DNA from: Myroides odoratus DSM 2801
GTDB taxonomy: Bacteria > Bacteroidota > Bacteroidia > Flavobacteriales > Flavobacteriaceae
Reading direction: 5' to 3'
Assembly: GCF_000243275.1 (NCBI RefSeq)
Contig: NZ_CM001437.1
Location: 2,487,812-2,551,811 of the forward strand
Length of the DNA stretch: 64,000 bases
A model generated the notes under the pieces. That model had not been told where the DNA came from, did no database searches, and saw only the letters and a list, made by a program, of their open reading frames with translations. Positions 52,406 to 62,007 of the stretch are shown here, piece after piece. Both the position numbers and the translations under genes were made by a program. How positions within the stretch are numbered: position 1 is the stretch's first letter; every line of letters begins with the position of its first letter.

Positions 52406-52843
52406 TTATCTTTTTTTCTCAAAAAATGAGCGCATAAGTGCTGCACATTCATCGGCTAAAATTCCAGTAGTCACTTTTGTTTTAGGATGAAGTTGTCCGC
52501 CCATTGTTTGAAATCCTCTTTTTTCATCACTTGCTCCCCAGACTACGCGTGAAACTTGGCTCCAATATAAGGCGCCTGCACACATCTGGCAAGGTTCTAA
52601 AGTTACAAATAAAGTGCATGATTTCAGATATTTAGCATCTAAATAGTTTGCGGCAGAAGAAACTGCTTGCAATTCTGCATGAGCCGTAACATCGTGAAGT
52701 AATTCTGTGAGATTATGACATTTGGCAATAATCTTTTGATCAGAAACAACAATCGCTCCAACGGGAATCTCTCCTTTTTCAAAGGCAATTTGAGCTTCAC
52801 TTAAAGCAATGCGCATAAAATATTCATCTGTAAAAATATCCAT
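52406..52843 (-). CDS. tadA: tRNA-specific adenosine deaminase / nucleoside deaminase
   Basis: 145 residues, zinc-dependent deaminase. HAE at 55-57 (H55 zinc ligand, E57 catalytic) and PCQMC at 84-88 (C85 and C88 zinc ligands). It most likely converts A34 of tRNA-Arg to inosine, as TadA; a free-nucleoside deaminase is less likely given its length and GALYWSQVSRVVWGASDEK. First gene of the minus-strand group leading into the alpha-2-macroglobulin gene. Confidence 0.9.
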   Translation of the reverse strand: MDIFTDEYFMRIALSEAQIAFEKGEIPVGAIVVSDQKIIAKCHNLTELLHDVTAHAELQAVSSAANYLDAKYLKSCTLFVTLEPCQMCAGALYWSQVSRVVWGASDEKRGFQTMGGQLHPKTKVTTGILADECAALMRSFFEKKR

Positions 52844-52918
52844 GGTCTCTTTTTATTTTAAGCAAAGTTAAATGAAAAAGGTTTTCCCTTTTAAATAATG
52901 TTAAAAAATCACTACAAC

Positions 52919-52940
52919 TAGGGACGAATGCCCATTCGTC
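52919..52940. repeat. Palindromic element, related family
   Basis: AGGGACGAATGCCCATTCGTC: stem GACGAAT/ATTCGTC with a four-base loop. The layout (7-bp stem ending AAT/ATT, four-base loop, preceding AGGG) is the same as in the GGCAAAT elements at 28980 and 34533. Confidence 0.55.
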
Positions 52941-53006
52941 TGCGTTGTGCATAGCAATTTTATATACTTGGAATTCCGATAGGAAGCATGGTATTATTTA
53001 ATTGGA

Positions 53007-53040
53007 TTGGCGTTTGAGTAAAAACAAAGTTGTAATTTTG
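53007..53040 (+). promoter_or_regulatory. Promoter of dxs
   Basis: TTG at 53007-53009 and TAATTTTG at 53033-53040, 23 bases apart; the start codon is at 53071. A nearer TTG (53014-53016) gives a short 16-base spacing. Confidence 0.5.
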
Positions 53041-53070
53041 TCCTTTGTATAAAAGAGTAGAAATAGTCGT

Positions 53071-54837
53071 ATGTTATTAGAACAAATCAAAGATCCTTCA
53101 GACATTAGACAATTGAGTTTGCCTCAGTTGGAAGATTTAGCTGCTGAAATTCGACGATTTATCATTGATATTGTAGCCACGAAGGAAGGACATCTAGGAG
53201 CGAGTTTAGGGGTTGTTGAATTGACAATTGCCTTGCATTATGTTTTTGATACACCGAATGATTTATTGGTTTGGGATGTGGGACATCAAGCCTACGGACA
53301 TAAGTTATTAACTGGACGTCAAGCTGATTTTCATACGAATCGACAAAAAGATGGAGTGAGTGGATTTCCCAATCGCTTTGAAAGCATATACGATGCTTTT
53401 GGCGTAGGGCATTCATCGACTTCTATTTCTGCTGTTTTAGGTATGGCCATTGCTTCAAAGTTAAAAGGAGAATGCGATAAACAGCATATTGCTGTTATTG
53501 GAGATGCTTCTATTGCTGCGGGGATGGCTTTTGAAGGTCTTAATCACGCTGGAGTGAGTGATGCCAATATGTTGGTCATCTTAAATGATAATGCAATTGG
53601 AATTGATCCAAGTGTAGGGGCATTGAAAGATTACTTAACGGCAGTGAAGGAAGGGCGCAATCACAAGCGAAATAACATGATTAAATCCTTGCATTTTGAT
53701 TATCGCGGTCCTGTAGATGGACATGATTTGAAGCAGTTGATTAAGGAGTTAACAAAGTTAAAGCAACATCAGGGACCTAAGTTCTTACATGTCATTACAA
53801 CTAAGGGAAAAGGATTAAAACAAGCAGAAGAAGATCAGGTAAAATATCATGCTCCAGGTAAATTTGATAGTGCAACGGGAGAGCTGATTCGCAAAGAAGA
53901 AAAGGAATACCCAGCAAAGTATCAGGATGTTTTCGGGCATACATTAGTAGAACTAGCAGAACAAAACCCTTTAATTGTAGGGATTACTCCCGCAATGCCT
54001 ACGGGAAGTTCAATGAAGTATATGATGGAAGCGTATCCTGAACGAGCATTAGATGTTGGAATTGCAGAGCAACACGCGGTGACTTTAGCCGCAGGAATGG
54101 CGACGCAAGGATTAATCCCATATTGTGCCATTTACTCCACTTTTCTACAACGCGCTTATGATCAGTTGATTCACGATGTAGCACTGCAAAAACTTCCTGT
54201 AGTATTTTGCTTGGATCGCGCAGGATTAGTAGGAGAGGACGGTGCAACACATCAAGGCGTTTTTGATTTAGCGTACTTGAACTGTATTCCCAATATGGTG
54301 ATTGCTGCACCTTTAGATGAAATAGAATTGCGCAATTTATTATATACGGTTCAATTGGGAATTGATACGCCTTGGGCAATTCGCTATCCTAGAGGAAAAG
54401 GAGTAAAAGAATCCAATTGGCGAGAAGAATTCAAAAAAGTTAACGTATCAATAACTAAAAATTTAAGAAAAGGCAATAAATTTGCGATGATTTCTACGGG
54501 AGTTATTGGCAATAATGTGATAGAAGCCTTTAAAAAATGCGAGACTGAAGATTGGTCGCATTATCATTTTATGTTTGTAAAACCATTAAATGAGGAAGAA
54601 CTACACCACATTTGTCAAACGCATGAACGTCTTGTAACCATCGAAGATGGCGCAATAAAAGGAGGTTTTGGAAGTGTGATTGCTCAATTTGTAGCACAAC
54701 ATTATCCAGGGATTCCAGTTGAAAATTTAGGGGTTCCCGATGTATTCATCGAACATGCAACCGTAAGAGAACAGCAAGAAATTTGTGGAATAGACATAGA
54801 TTCAATTGTTAAATTAATTAGTGAAAGTTTTGAATAA
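53071..54837 (+). CDS. dxs: 1-deoxy-D-xylulose-5-phosphate synthase
   Basis: 588 residues, thiamine-diphosphate enzyme that joins pyruvate and glyceraldehyde 3-phosphate in the first step of the MEP isoprenoid pathway. TPP-binding motif GDASIAAGMAFEGLNHAG to LNDN; transketolase motif VVFCLDRAGLVGEDGATHQG; His-containing HLGASLG near the N-terminus. About 30 residues shorter than E. coli Dxs. The pathway's product feeds the polyprenyl synthase at 21684. Its last 17 bases overlap the next gene. Confidence 0.96.
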   Translation: MLLEQIKDPSDIRQLSLPQLEDLAAEIRRFIIDIVATKEGHLGASLGVVELTIALHYVFDTPNDLLVWDVGHQAYGHKLLTGRQADFHTNRQKDGVSGFPNRFESIYDAFGVGHSSTSISAVLGMAIASKLKGECDKQHIAVIGDASIAAGMAFEGLNHAGVSDANMLVILNDNAIGIDPSVGALKDYLTAVKEGRNHKRNNMIKSLHFDYRGPVDGHDLKQLIKELTKLKQHQGPKFLHVITTKGKGLKQAEEDQVKYHAPGKFDSATGELIRKEEKEYPAKYQDVFGHTLVELAEQNPLIVGITPAMPTGSSMKYMMEAYPERALDVGIAEQHAVTLAAGMATQGLIPYCAIYSTFLQRAYDQLIHDVALQKLPVVFCLDRAGLVGEDGATHQGVFDLAYLNCIPNMVIAAPLDEIELRNLLYTVQLGIDTPWAIRYPRGKGVKESNWREEFKKVNVSITKNLRKGNKFAMISTGVIGNNVIEAFKKCETEDWSHYHFMFVKPLNEEELHHICQTHERLVTIEDGAIKGGFGSVIAQFVAQHYPGIPVENLGVPDVFIEHATVREQQEICGIDIDSIVKLISESFE

Positions 54838-56041
54838 GTTAGGCAAGATTGCTTTTTTTTCTTCTGTATTAAGTTTATCTGGTGTTGGTGCATTAGCCCA
54901 AGAGGGACAAACCCCTGCTGGAAATCCTCAACCCAATACACAAGTAGCTCAGGATACGGTAAAAGTTCAAGAGAATCCTTTTAATCCCTTGATGAACTTT
55001 TTACCTCGTCAAAATTATGCGGAAGAAGATTTGCTGATGAGCTATATGAATATCGGGAGTAGAGAAGATTTAGGCTTCTTTAAACCAGAGGTTTTTGTGG
55101 AACGCAGTAAGCCCAAATACACGCAAATCAAAACAAAGTTTAACCCTCAAATTCAGCTATCTGCTATTCCTGTGAATAATGAAATTATAGGGTACTGGGA
55201 GAAAAAGAACAGAGTAGGGTTAGATTTCAATCAAATTGCTTTTGTCAATTGGAGTGCTGGGGGAGATAATTCGATTTCAGGTCTATTAAAAGGAGATTTT
55301 AGCAGAAAGTATATCAAAGGGCGTTTGATTTGGGATAATGTTTTAAATGTGCGCTATGGTGTAAATAAACAATCTGACCGGGAGTTGCGTAAAACAGATG
55401 ATGTTTTAGAGCTTAATTCAACTTTTGGATATAAATCTTCGATAGCATCCGATTGGTACTATGTTTCTAAATTAAATTTTAGAACTCAGTTTACAGATGG
55501 ATTTAATTATCCTAATACGGATGATCCCGTTTCAAGATGGTTAGCTCCGGCTTATTTATTTGTCGGGATCGGGGGGGAATATATGGATTCTAAAACTGGA
55601 ATTAAATACTATATCTCACCTTTGACCTATAAAGCAACGTTTGTTAATGATCAACGCTTGGCAGATCAAGGAGCTTTTGGTGTGGATCAAGCGATCAAAG
55701 ATGCTGATGGAAATATTCTGAAGCACGGAAAACGCTCTAAAGCGGAGGTTGGTTTGTTGGTGAGTACAGAATGGAAGAAAGAAGTCTTTACGAATATATT
55801 TATTGATACAAAATTGACGTTATATAGTGATTACATTGATCGATTTGGTAATATTGATGTAATGTGGGACTTAAAACTCGATATGAAGGTGAATGATTTT
55901 GTACGTGCTAATGTTGGAATTAACTTGATTTACGATGACAACGTAAAAACAAAAGTTGAACGCAACGGTGTACAAGTAATGGAAGGGCCAAAAATTCAAT
56001 TTAAACAAACACTAGGAGTAGGTCTAGTTTATTCCTTTTAA
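54821..56041 (+). CDS. DUF3078-family protein, probable outer-membrane beta-barrel
   Basis: 406 residues starting with GTG at 54821, inside the end of dxs, so translation is probably coupled. A signal peptide ends about GALAQ, followed by a Pro/Gln-rich spacer and the DUF3078 block FVNWSAGGDNSISGLLKG. Many alternating-strand segments follow, ending in FKQTLGVGLVYSF with a terminal Phe as in outer-membrane barrels. The function of DUF3078 proteins is unknown. Confidence 0.87.
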   Translation: MKVLNKLGKIAFFSSVLSLSGVGALAQEGQTPAGNPQPNTQVAQDTVKVQENPFNPLMNFLPRQNYAEEDLLMSYMNIGSREDLGFFKPEVFVERSKPKYTQIKTKFNPQIQLSAIPVNNEIIGYWEKKNRVGLDFNQIAFVNWSAGGDNSISGLLKGDFSRKYIKGRLIWDNVLNVRYGVNKQSDRELRKTDDVLELNSTFGYKSSIASDWYYVSKLNFRTQFTDGFNYPNTDDPVSRWLAPAYLFVGIGGEYMDSKTGIKYYISPLTYKATFVNDQRLADQGAFGVDQAIKDADGNILKHGKRSKAEVGLLVSTEWKKEVFTNIFIDTKLTLYSDYIDRFGNIDVMWDLKLDMKVNDFVRANVGINLIYDDNVKTKVERNGVQVMEGPKIQFKQTLGVGLVYSF

Positions 56042-56058
56042 TTTTATAAATTAGTACA

Positions 56059-56757
56059 ATGAAGAATGTCTTTTTACTCGGTTTATGTTGTTTTATATCT
56101 TCCTTTTCTTTTGCACAAGAACTAGGAGGAATTGATGAATTGACCAGTAAAAAGGATAGCGTAGCCCTAGACTATAAATATAGAGAAGATCAATTTTACT
56201 TTGGTATATCGCATACCTTGATGCAGGGTAAACCTGTTGGTTTTAAAGGAAATTCTGTCTCTTTGGGGATGGATGTTGGTTTTCTGAGGGATTTTCCAAT
56301 CAATAAAAGTCGTACCATAGCTATTGCTCCAGGTTTTGGATTTTCATATCAAAATTTGCGCAACAACTTTGGACTAGCAGAAGATGGGACTTATACTACG
56401 TTGCCAAGTTATAAAAGAAATAGTCTTTCGTTGCATATGTTGGATTTTCCTATTGAATTGCGATGGAGAACTTCTACTCCAGAAAGCCATAAATTCTGGC
56501 GTACCTATGTAGGGTTCAAAGCGAGTTATGTTTTGGGAAGTCGTCTTAAAACTTCAACCGATACCTATTCCACAACAGTAAGAGGAGATGATAATATCAA
56601 CAAATGGTTGTTGGGTATGTACGTAGGAGCTGGATTTAATACGTGGAATTTCTATGCCTATTACGGTTTGAATCCCATTTACAAAGAAGCACCAATCAAG
56701 GATGATTCAGAAAAATTGCGCTTGTTTAAAGTGGGCGTGATATTTTATATTTTATAA
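56059..56757 (+). CDS. Outer-membrane beta-barrel (porin/PorT-like) protein
   Basis: 232 residues. The signal peptide ends SFSFAQ, then eight or so predicted strands (GNSVSLGMDVGFLRD, IAIAPGFGFSYQNL, WLLGMYVGAGFNTWNFYAYYG), ending VIFYIL. It fits the general PorT/outer-membrane beta-barrel family; I do not claim it is the type IX secretion protein PorT itself. It lies 17 bases after the DUF3078 gene and is co-transcribed. Confidence 0.82.
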   Translation: MKNVFLLGLCCFISSFSFAQELGGIDELTSKKDSVALDYKYREDQFYFGISHTLMQGKPVGFKGNSVSLGMDVGFLRDFPINKSRTIAIAPGFGFSYQNLRNNFGLAEDGTYTTLPSYKRNSLSLHMLDFPIELRWRTSTPESHKFWRTYVGFKASYVLGSRLKTSTDTYSTTVRGDDNINKWLLGMYVGAGFNTWNFYAYYGLNPIYKEAPIKDDSEKLRLFKVGVIFYIL

Positions 56758-56758
56758 G

Positions 56759-56787
56759 TAAAAGAGCTTGAAAAGGCTCTTTTTTTA
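56759..56787. terminator. Terminator between converging genes
   Basis: AAAGAGC (about 56761-56767) pairs with GCTCTTT around TTGAAAAG, followed by T-run. Confidence 0.7.
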
Positions 56788-57396
56788 TTGGGTTAAAAGC
56801 ACCCAGCACAAAATTTGAGGAACAATTCCAATTAATCCACCTAGAATAACTTCATAGGAAGTATGTGCACGTAAAAATAAACGAGCACTAGCGGTTATTC
56901 CCGTAATTAATATACAGCCAATAACTAGAATTAAAGCAGGTGTTTTTTGGTGGATAAGCAACAGGATGAGAAACGTTAACCCTGCCGTTAATAAAGCAGT
57001 GTGAACACTGAATTTCTGTTTCAAAAATGCGCCGAGTAACAAGAGAGAATACGATCCAATTAGGCCCCAAAAATAAATCTTCAGTTCATACGCACTGTTG
57101 TTGTACAAAACCAGTGATTTAAGCGTATAAAGCAGTAAAATATTAATAGCAAAAGGAAAGATGCGTTCTTTGGTTTCATTGACCATTACACTAGATTTAA
57201 GAATGCGCAAGGAACGCATCAAATAGTAAATGGAAATGGGAATGAAAAAAGTAACAATGGCTACTTGACTGAGAATAATAGACAGTTCTAAAGGTGTAAA
57301 ATAATAGTACTGAATAAGAAAGTACAACCCAACAGTTTGTAAAGGAACCAAAATAGGATGAAAAAGATAGGAAACAAGTTGAGCTAATTTTTTCAT
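56785..57396 (-). CDS. Membrane protein, divergent PAP2 (phosphatidic acid phosphatase) family
   Basis: 203 residues with about six membrane segments. KFSVHTALLTAG and RLFLRAHTSYEVILGGLIG recall the two conserved PAP2 motifs (SGH and R-x5-H), though the first has S-V-H instead of S-G-H. Phosphatase activity on lipid phosphates is possible but not sure. It lies 41 bases upstream of the rpoN stop, on the same strand and therefore downstream of rpoN in transcription. Confidence 0.72.
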   Translation of the reverse strand: MKKLAQLVSYLFHPILVPLQTVGLYFLIQYYYFTPLELSIILSQVAIVTFFIPISIYYLMRSLRILKSSVMVNETKERIFPFAINILLLYTLKSLVLYNNSAYELKIYFWGLIGSYSLLLLGAFLKQKFSVHTALLTAGLTFLILLLIHQKTPALILVIGCILITGITASARLFLRAHTSYEVILGGLIGIVPQILCWVLLTQ

Positions 57397-57437
57397 GATG
57401 GCCTACCGCAAGGTTAGTGAATGGTTTGTATTTCTAA

Positions 57438-58892
57438 TTAAATTTTCTTTCTCATTCGAGCAACTGGAATGTCCAATTGTTCTCTGTATTTTGCAATGGT
57501 TCTTCGAGCAATAGGGTACCCTTTTTCTTTCAATAATTCCGCAATTTTATCATCGGGATAGGGTTTCTTTTTATCCTCCTCCATGATGATATTTTCTAGA
57601 ATCTTTTTGATTTCAATCGTAGATACTTCTTCTCCTTGATCATTCATCATCGCTTCTGAAAAGAAATTCTTGATCAATTTAGTACCATAAGGTGTTTCAA
57701 CGTATTTACTATTAGCAACACGTGAAATCGTAGAGATATCTAACCCAACTAAATCAGCAATGTCTTTTAGAATCATTGGCTTAAGTTTGGTCTCGTCTCC
57801 CGTTAAAAAATATTCTTGTTGATAGTGTATAATAGCACTCATGGTAACATAAAGCGTTTCATGACGTTGTTTGATGGCGTCAATGAACCACTTCGCTCCA
57901 TCTAACTTTTGTTTGATGAATTGAACCGCATCTTTTTGAGAAGCACTAGCTTGCGTAGAATCTTTATACGTCTGTAACATCTCTTGGTAATCGCGAGAGA
58001 CGTGTAGCTCAGGTGCATTTCTATTGTTTAAGGATAATTCGATTTCACCATCGACAATTTTGATGGTAAAATCGGGAATCACTTGCTCAATAAAGCGATT
58101 AGATCCCGTGAAAGCTCCTCCTGGTTTCGGATTGAGTTTCTCAATTTCATCAATGGCTTTGCGCAATTGATCTTTGGTAATATTATAACGCGTTAAGAGC
58201 TTGTCATAATGTTTTTTAGTAAAGGCATCGAATTGATTCTCAATGATGTCTTTGGCTATTGTAATAGCATCCGTGGGTGTTTTGTGTTTCAATTGCAACA
58301 ATAAACACTCTTGTAGATCACGTGCACCTACGCCAATTGGCTCAAGTTCATGAACGATACTCAAGATGTTTTCCACCGTTTCTAAATCGGTGTAAATCCC
58401 TTGCGTAAAGGCCAAGTCATCCACAATGTCTTGTACCTCACGACGGATGTACCCCATTTCATCAATACTACCCACTAAGAATTCCGCAATGGCTCTATCG
58501 TGGTCAGAAAGGATAAAGGTATTGAGTTGATTGATTAGATTTTGATGAAAGGATTCTGTAGCAATTATTGGTGCTTCATAATCATCATCATCAGAACTGT
58601 AATTATTCGCCTGTAATTTGTAATCAGGAATTTCATCATCGCTGAGGTAGTCATCAATATTGATGTCCTCTGTGTCAATGCGTTCATTGTCAAAGTCGTC
58701 AAAATCATTGTCTAAACTATCGAAGTCGTCCCCTGTTTCTTCTTTCCCTGTTTCCAAGGCAGGATTTTCAATTAGTTCTTCTTTCAACCTTTGTTCAAAG
58801 GCTAAAGTAGGCAATTGAATCAGCTTCATCAACTGGATTTGCTGAGGAGATAATTTTTGAGATAATTTAAGCTGTAAACTTTGTTTTAGCAT
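57438..58892 (-). CDS. rpoN: RNA polymerase sigma-54 factor
   Basis: 484 residues. N-terminal Gln/Leu-rich activator-interacting region (LKLSQKLSPQQIQLMKLIQLPTLAFEQRL). A very acidic region II follows (about 55-105, Asp-rich), then the core-binding domain, a helix-turn-helix and the C-terminal RpoN box ARRTIAKYREQL. It recognises -24/-12 promoters and needs AAA+ activators; no sigma-54 activator gene is in this window. Confidence 0.97.
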   Translation of the reverse strand: MLKQSLQLKLSQKLSPQQIQLMKLIQLPTLAFEQRLKEELIENPALETGKEETGDDFDSLDNDFDDFDNERIDTEDINIDDYLSDDEIPDYKLQANNYSSDDDDYEAPIIATESFHQNLINQLNTFILSDHDRAIAEFLVGSIDEMGYIRREVQDIVDDLAFTQGIYTDLETVENILSIVHELEPIGVGARDLQECLLLQLKHKTPTDAITIAKDIIENQFDAFTKKHYDKLLTRYNITKDQLRKAIDEIEKLNPKPGGAFTGSNRFIEQVIPDFTIKIVDGEIELSLNNRNAPELHVSRDYQEMLQTYKDSTQASASQKDAVQFIKQKLDGAKWFIDAIKQRHETLYVTMSAIIHYQQEYFLTGDETKLKPMILKDIADLVGLDISTISRVANSKYVETPYGTKLIKNFFSEAMMNDQGEEVSTIEIKKILENIIMEEDKKKPYPDDKIAELLKEKGYPIARRTIAKYREQLDIPVARMRKKI

Positions 58893-58915
58893 GCTAAATA
58901 AAATTAACGAAATAA

Positions 58916-58980
58916 AAATGTTTACTTTTAATCGGTATTCCCTCTAAATTAAAGAAAAAATACGATAAAAGTAAACATTT
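58916..58980. promoter_or_regulatory. Long inverted repeat between asnS and rpoN
   Basis: Arms 58916-58934 and 58963-58980 are complementary over 18 bases with one bulged A (AAATGTTTACTTTTA...TCG and its complement), separated by 28 bases. It lies 24 bases from both the rpoN start and the asnS stop. It could fold in the rpoN leader, end asnS transcription, or be a regulator site. Confidence 0.5.
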
Positions 58981-59003
58981 GAAGGGTTTCTTTCTATGAA
59001 TAA

Positions 59004-60437
59004 TTAAAACGCTGCATTTTGCGGAGTTCTAGGGAAAGGAATAACGTCTCTAATGTTCGTCATACCTGTAACGAATAGTACTAAACGCTCAAACCCAAGA
59101 CCAAATCCACTGTGTGGAGCTGTACCGAACTTACGGGTATCTAAATACCACCAAAGCTCTTCTTTGTCAATTCCCATGGACTCGATTTTGTCCAATAAAA
59201 CGTCATAGCGCTCTTCTCTTTCAGAACCACCTACAATCTCTCCAATTCCAGGGAATAAGATATCCATAGCGCGAACTGTTTTTCCATCCTCGTTCATACG
59301 CATATAGAATGCTTTGATATCTGCTGGGTAATCAAATAAGATTACTGGACATTTGAAGTGTTTCTCAACTAAATAACGCTCGTGCTCACTTTGTAAATCA
59401 GCACCCCATTCTTCAATGATATAGTTGAATTTCTTGTTTTTATTCGGCTTAGAAGCTTTTAAAATATCAATAGCCTCTGTATAGCTTACGCGTTTAAAAT
59501 TGTTTTCTGTGATAAAACGAAGTTTCTCAAGTAAAGCCATTTCACTGCGTTCCGCTTGTGGTTTATTCTTTTCTTCTTCTTGTAATCTCTTCTCTAAGAA
59601 AGCCAAATCATCCTGACATTTTTCTAGCGTATAGTTGATTACATATTTAATGAAATCCTCTGCTAAATCCATGTTGTCTGCTAATTTGTTGAAAGCAACC
59701 TCAGGTTCGATCATCCAGAATTCAGCTAAGTGACGAGATGTATTTGAATTTTCTGCACGGAAAGTAGGACCAAATGTATACACTGACCCTAATGCCATAG
59801 CATACGTTTCTGCTTCTAATTGTCCAGATACAGTTAGGTTCGTTGCTTTTCCGAAGAAATCTTCAGAGAAATCAACCGTTCCTTCTTCAGTACGTGGAAG
59901 TTTATTTAAATTGAAATTGGTTACTTTAAACATTTCTCCAGCTCCTTCAGCATCAGATCCTGTGATGATTGGTGCATTGAAATAAAAGAAACCATTGTCT
60001 TGGAAATATTTATGTACAGCATAAGAAAGTGTACTTCTTACGCGCATAATAGCACCAAAAATGTTTGTTCTAATTCGTAAGTGAGCATTTTCACGTAAAA
60101 ACTCTAACGAGTGTTTTTTCGGTTGAATTGGATACTCTTCTGGATTGGATTCACCATAAACTTTTAAGTTTTCAACTTGGATTTCTACATTTTGTCCAGC
60201 TCCTCTACTTTCAATTAGGGTACCTCTTACAGAAATAGCTGCTCCTGTGTGAATCTTTTTTAATAATTCAGCAGGAAACTTATCTAAGTCAACAACACAT
60301 TGGATGTTATTGATTGTCGATCCGTCATTTAAAGCAATAAATTGGTTGTTTCTAAATGTCTTTACCCAACCTTTTGCTTTTACTTCGTGCAAAAGTGCCT
60401 TCCCGGTAAGTAGATCGATAATTTTGGTGTGTTTCAT
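59004..60437 (-). CDS. asnS: Asparaginyl-tRNA synthetase
   Basis: 477 residues, class II synthetase. N-terminal OB-fold anticodon-binding domain ([22 protein letters not shown]). Catalytic core with motif 2 around [25 protein letters not shown] and motif 3 [21 protein letters not shown]. The N at the [12 protein letters not shown] block and the ending [12 protein letters not shown] are typical of AsnRS rather than AspRS. It may be co-transcribed with rpoN downstream. Confidence 0.97.
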   Translation of the reverse strand: MKHTKIIDLLTGKALLHEVKAKGWVKTFRNNQFIALNDGSTINNIQCVVDLDKFPAELLKKIHTGAAISVRGTLIESRGAGQNVEIQVENLKVYGESNPEEYPIQPKKHSLEFLRENAHLRIRTNIFGAIMRVRSTLSYAVHKYFQDNGFFYFNAPIITGSDAEGAGEMFKVTNFNLNKLPRTEEGTVDFSEDFFGKATNLTVSGQLEAETYAMALGSVYTFGPTFRAENSNTSRHLAEFWMIEPEVAFNKLADNMDLAEDFIKYVINYTLEKCQDDLAFLEKRLQEEEKNKPQAERSEMALLEKLRFITENNFKRVSYTEAIDILKASKPNKNKKFNYIIEEWGADLQSEHERYLVEKHFKCPVILFDYPADIKAFYMRMNEDGKTVRAMDILFPGIGEIVGGSEREERYDVLLDKIESMGIDKEELWWYLDTRKFGTAPHSGFGLGFERLVLFVTGMTNIRDVIPFPRTPQNAAF

Positions 60438-60491
60438 TTTTGATTATATTTTTGTTACCTGGTAGATCAATTCTTGGAATTGAAATACGAA

Positions 60492-60499
60492 CAAATGTA
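60492..60499 (-). promoter_or_regulatory. -7 element of asnS
   Basis: Reads TACATTTG on the minus strand, matching TAnnTTTG, 54 bases before the start codon. No -33 TTG at standard spacing. The rest of the gap to 60645 shows nothing else. Confidence 0.45.
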
Positions 60500-60643
60500 C
60501 TAAAAAACAATAGATATTTGTGTAATCAACTAGGTTATTAATCAAACATTCGATACGAAATATAGCTTTTAGAGGCGTTGTATGGGAAGGTTCATTTGTA
60601 AAAGAAACAAATTGCCTTAAAAACGTTGAAATATGTAGGAATA

Positions 60644-60667
60644 AAAAAGCCCGCTGATGCGGGCTTT
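60644..60667 (-). terminator. Terminator of pyrH-frr
   Basis: AAAGCCCGC (60646-60654) pairs with GCGGGCTTT (60659-60667) around TGAT; on the minus strand a T-run follows, two bases past the frr stop. Confidence 0.92.
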
Positions 60668-60669
60668 CC

Positions 60670-61233
60670 TTATACTTTTAGAATTTCTTCTTCTTTTCTC
60701 ACTAAGATATCGTCAATCTTTTTCACAAAAGCATCGGTCAATTTTTGTACTTGCTCTTCAGCATCTTTACAAACATCTTCAGAAACTCCGTTTTTTTCTT
60801 CTTTTTTGATATCGTTGTTTGCTTCTTTACGTGCATTTCGAATACCAATTTTTGCTTCTTCTGTTTCTGCTTTGGCTTGTTTTACCAAGTCTTTACGTCT
60901 TTCTTCAGTTAAAGCAGGAATATTGATGATGATATTATCTCCATTATTCATTGGATTCAACCCTAAATTAGCAATCATAATCGCTTTTTCAATCGGTTGT
61001 AACATGCTTTTTTCCCAAGGTGTAACTGTTAATGTACGAGCATCTGGAACGTTTACACTTGCTACTTGTGATAGCGGAGTTTGAGAACCGTAATAGTCTA
61101 CAAAAACGGCACCTAACATTTGAGGTGATGCTTTTCCAGCGCGAATATTTAATAAAGATTTTTCTAAGTGAGCAATAGAACTGTCCATTGCCTCTTTTGC
61201 ACTTGCAATAATTAAATCTATTTCTTCTGTCAT
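60670..61233 (-). CDS. frr: Ribosome recycling factor
   Basis: 187 residues, the usual RRF length. Conserved blocks SLLNIRAGKASPQMLGAVFVDYYGSQTPLSQVASV, WEKSMLQPIEKAI and LTEERRKDLVKQAK. With EF-G it splits post-termination ribosomes. Downstream of pyrH by eight bases, a conserved pair, and ended by a strong terminator. Confidence 0.97.
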   Translation of the reverse strand: MTEEIDLIIASAKEAMDSSIAHLEKSLLNIRAGKASPQMLGAVFVDYYGSQTPLSQVASVNVPDARTLTVTPWEKSMLQPIEKAIMIANLGLNPMNNGDNIIINIPALTEERRKDLVKQAKAETEEAKIGIRNARKEANNDIKKEEKNGVSEDVCKDAEEQVQKLTDAFVKKIDDILVRKEEEILKV

Positions 61234-61241
61234 AACGTTTA

Positions 61242-61961
61242 TTAATTAATGTTTACGGAAACAGTAGTTCCTACTGAATCATCTCCTTGGCAAACTTTTA
61301 GTAAATTGTTTTCTTTATTCATATCGAATACCACAATTGGTAACTCGTTTTCTCTACTCAAGGTAAATGCTGTAGTATCCATTACATTCAACCCTTTTGT
61401 TAGTACGTCGCTAAATGTGATTTGCTCAAATTTAACAGCAGTAGGATCTTTTTCAGGATCTGCATTGTACACGCCATCAACACGTGTTCCTTTTAAAATT
61501 ACATCAGCGTTAATTTCAACCCCTCTTAATACTGCAGCTGTATCTGTAGTGAAATAAGGGTTTCCTGTTCCTGCTCCGAAAATTACAATTCTACCTTTTT
61601 CCAAGTGACGAACAGCTCTTCTTTTGATATAAGGCTCAGCAACAGCTTCGATTTTCAAGGCTGTCTGTAAACGAGTTAGCATTCCGGCATCTTCTAAAGC
61701 ACCTTGAAGCGCCATTCCGTTGATAATCGTTGCAAGCATTCCCATATAGTCTCCTTGAACGCGATCCATACCTACACTTGCTCCTGCTACTCCTCTAAAA
61801 ATATTTCCACCACCAATAACAATCGCTATTTCAACACCTAGATCATGTACTTTTTTTACTTCAGCTGCGTACTCAGCTAATCTCTTAGGGTCAATTCCAT
61901 ATTGATTCTCTCCCATTAAAGCTTCTCCACTTAATTTAAGTAGAATTCTTTTGTATTTCAT
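61242..61961 (-). CDS. pyrH: UMP kinase
   Basis: 239 residues from the ATG at 61961; the frame extends to a TTG at 61988, but [18 protein letters not shown] is the normal start. Amino-acid-kinase fold with [19 protein letters not shown] and [11 protein letters not shown]. It phosphorylates UMP to UDP in pyrimidine synthesis. A TATATTTG element on the minus strand at 61986-61993 lies 25 bases before the start and supports it. Confidence 0.96.
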   Translation of the reverse strand: MKYKRILLKLSGEALMGENQYGIDPKRLAEYAAEVKKVHDLGVEIAIVIGGGNIFRGVAGASVGMDRVQGDYMGMLATIINGMALQGALEDAGMLTRLQTALKIEAVAEPYIKRRAVRHLEKGRIVIFGAGTGNPYFTTDTAAVLRGVEINADVILKGTRVDGVYNADPEKDPTAVKFEQITFSDVLTKGLNVMDTTAFTLSRENELPIVVFDMNKENNLLKVCQGDDSVGTTVSVNIN

Positions 61962-61985
61962 GGATATGATATTTTTAAAGTTTTG

Positions 61986-61993
61986 CAAATATA
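61986..61993 (-). promoter_or_regulatory. -7 element of pyrH-frr
   Basis: TATATTTG on the minus strand, matching TAnnTTTG, directly upstream of the pyrH start chosen at 61961. Confidence 0.5.
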
Positions 61994-62007
61994 AAGATTA
62001 TATACTA

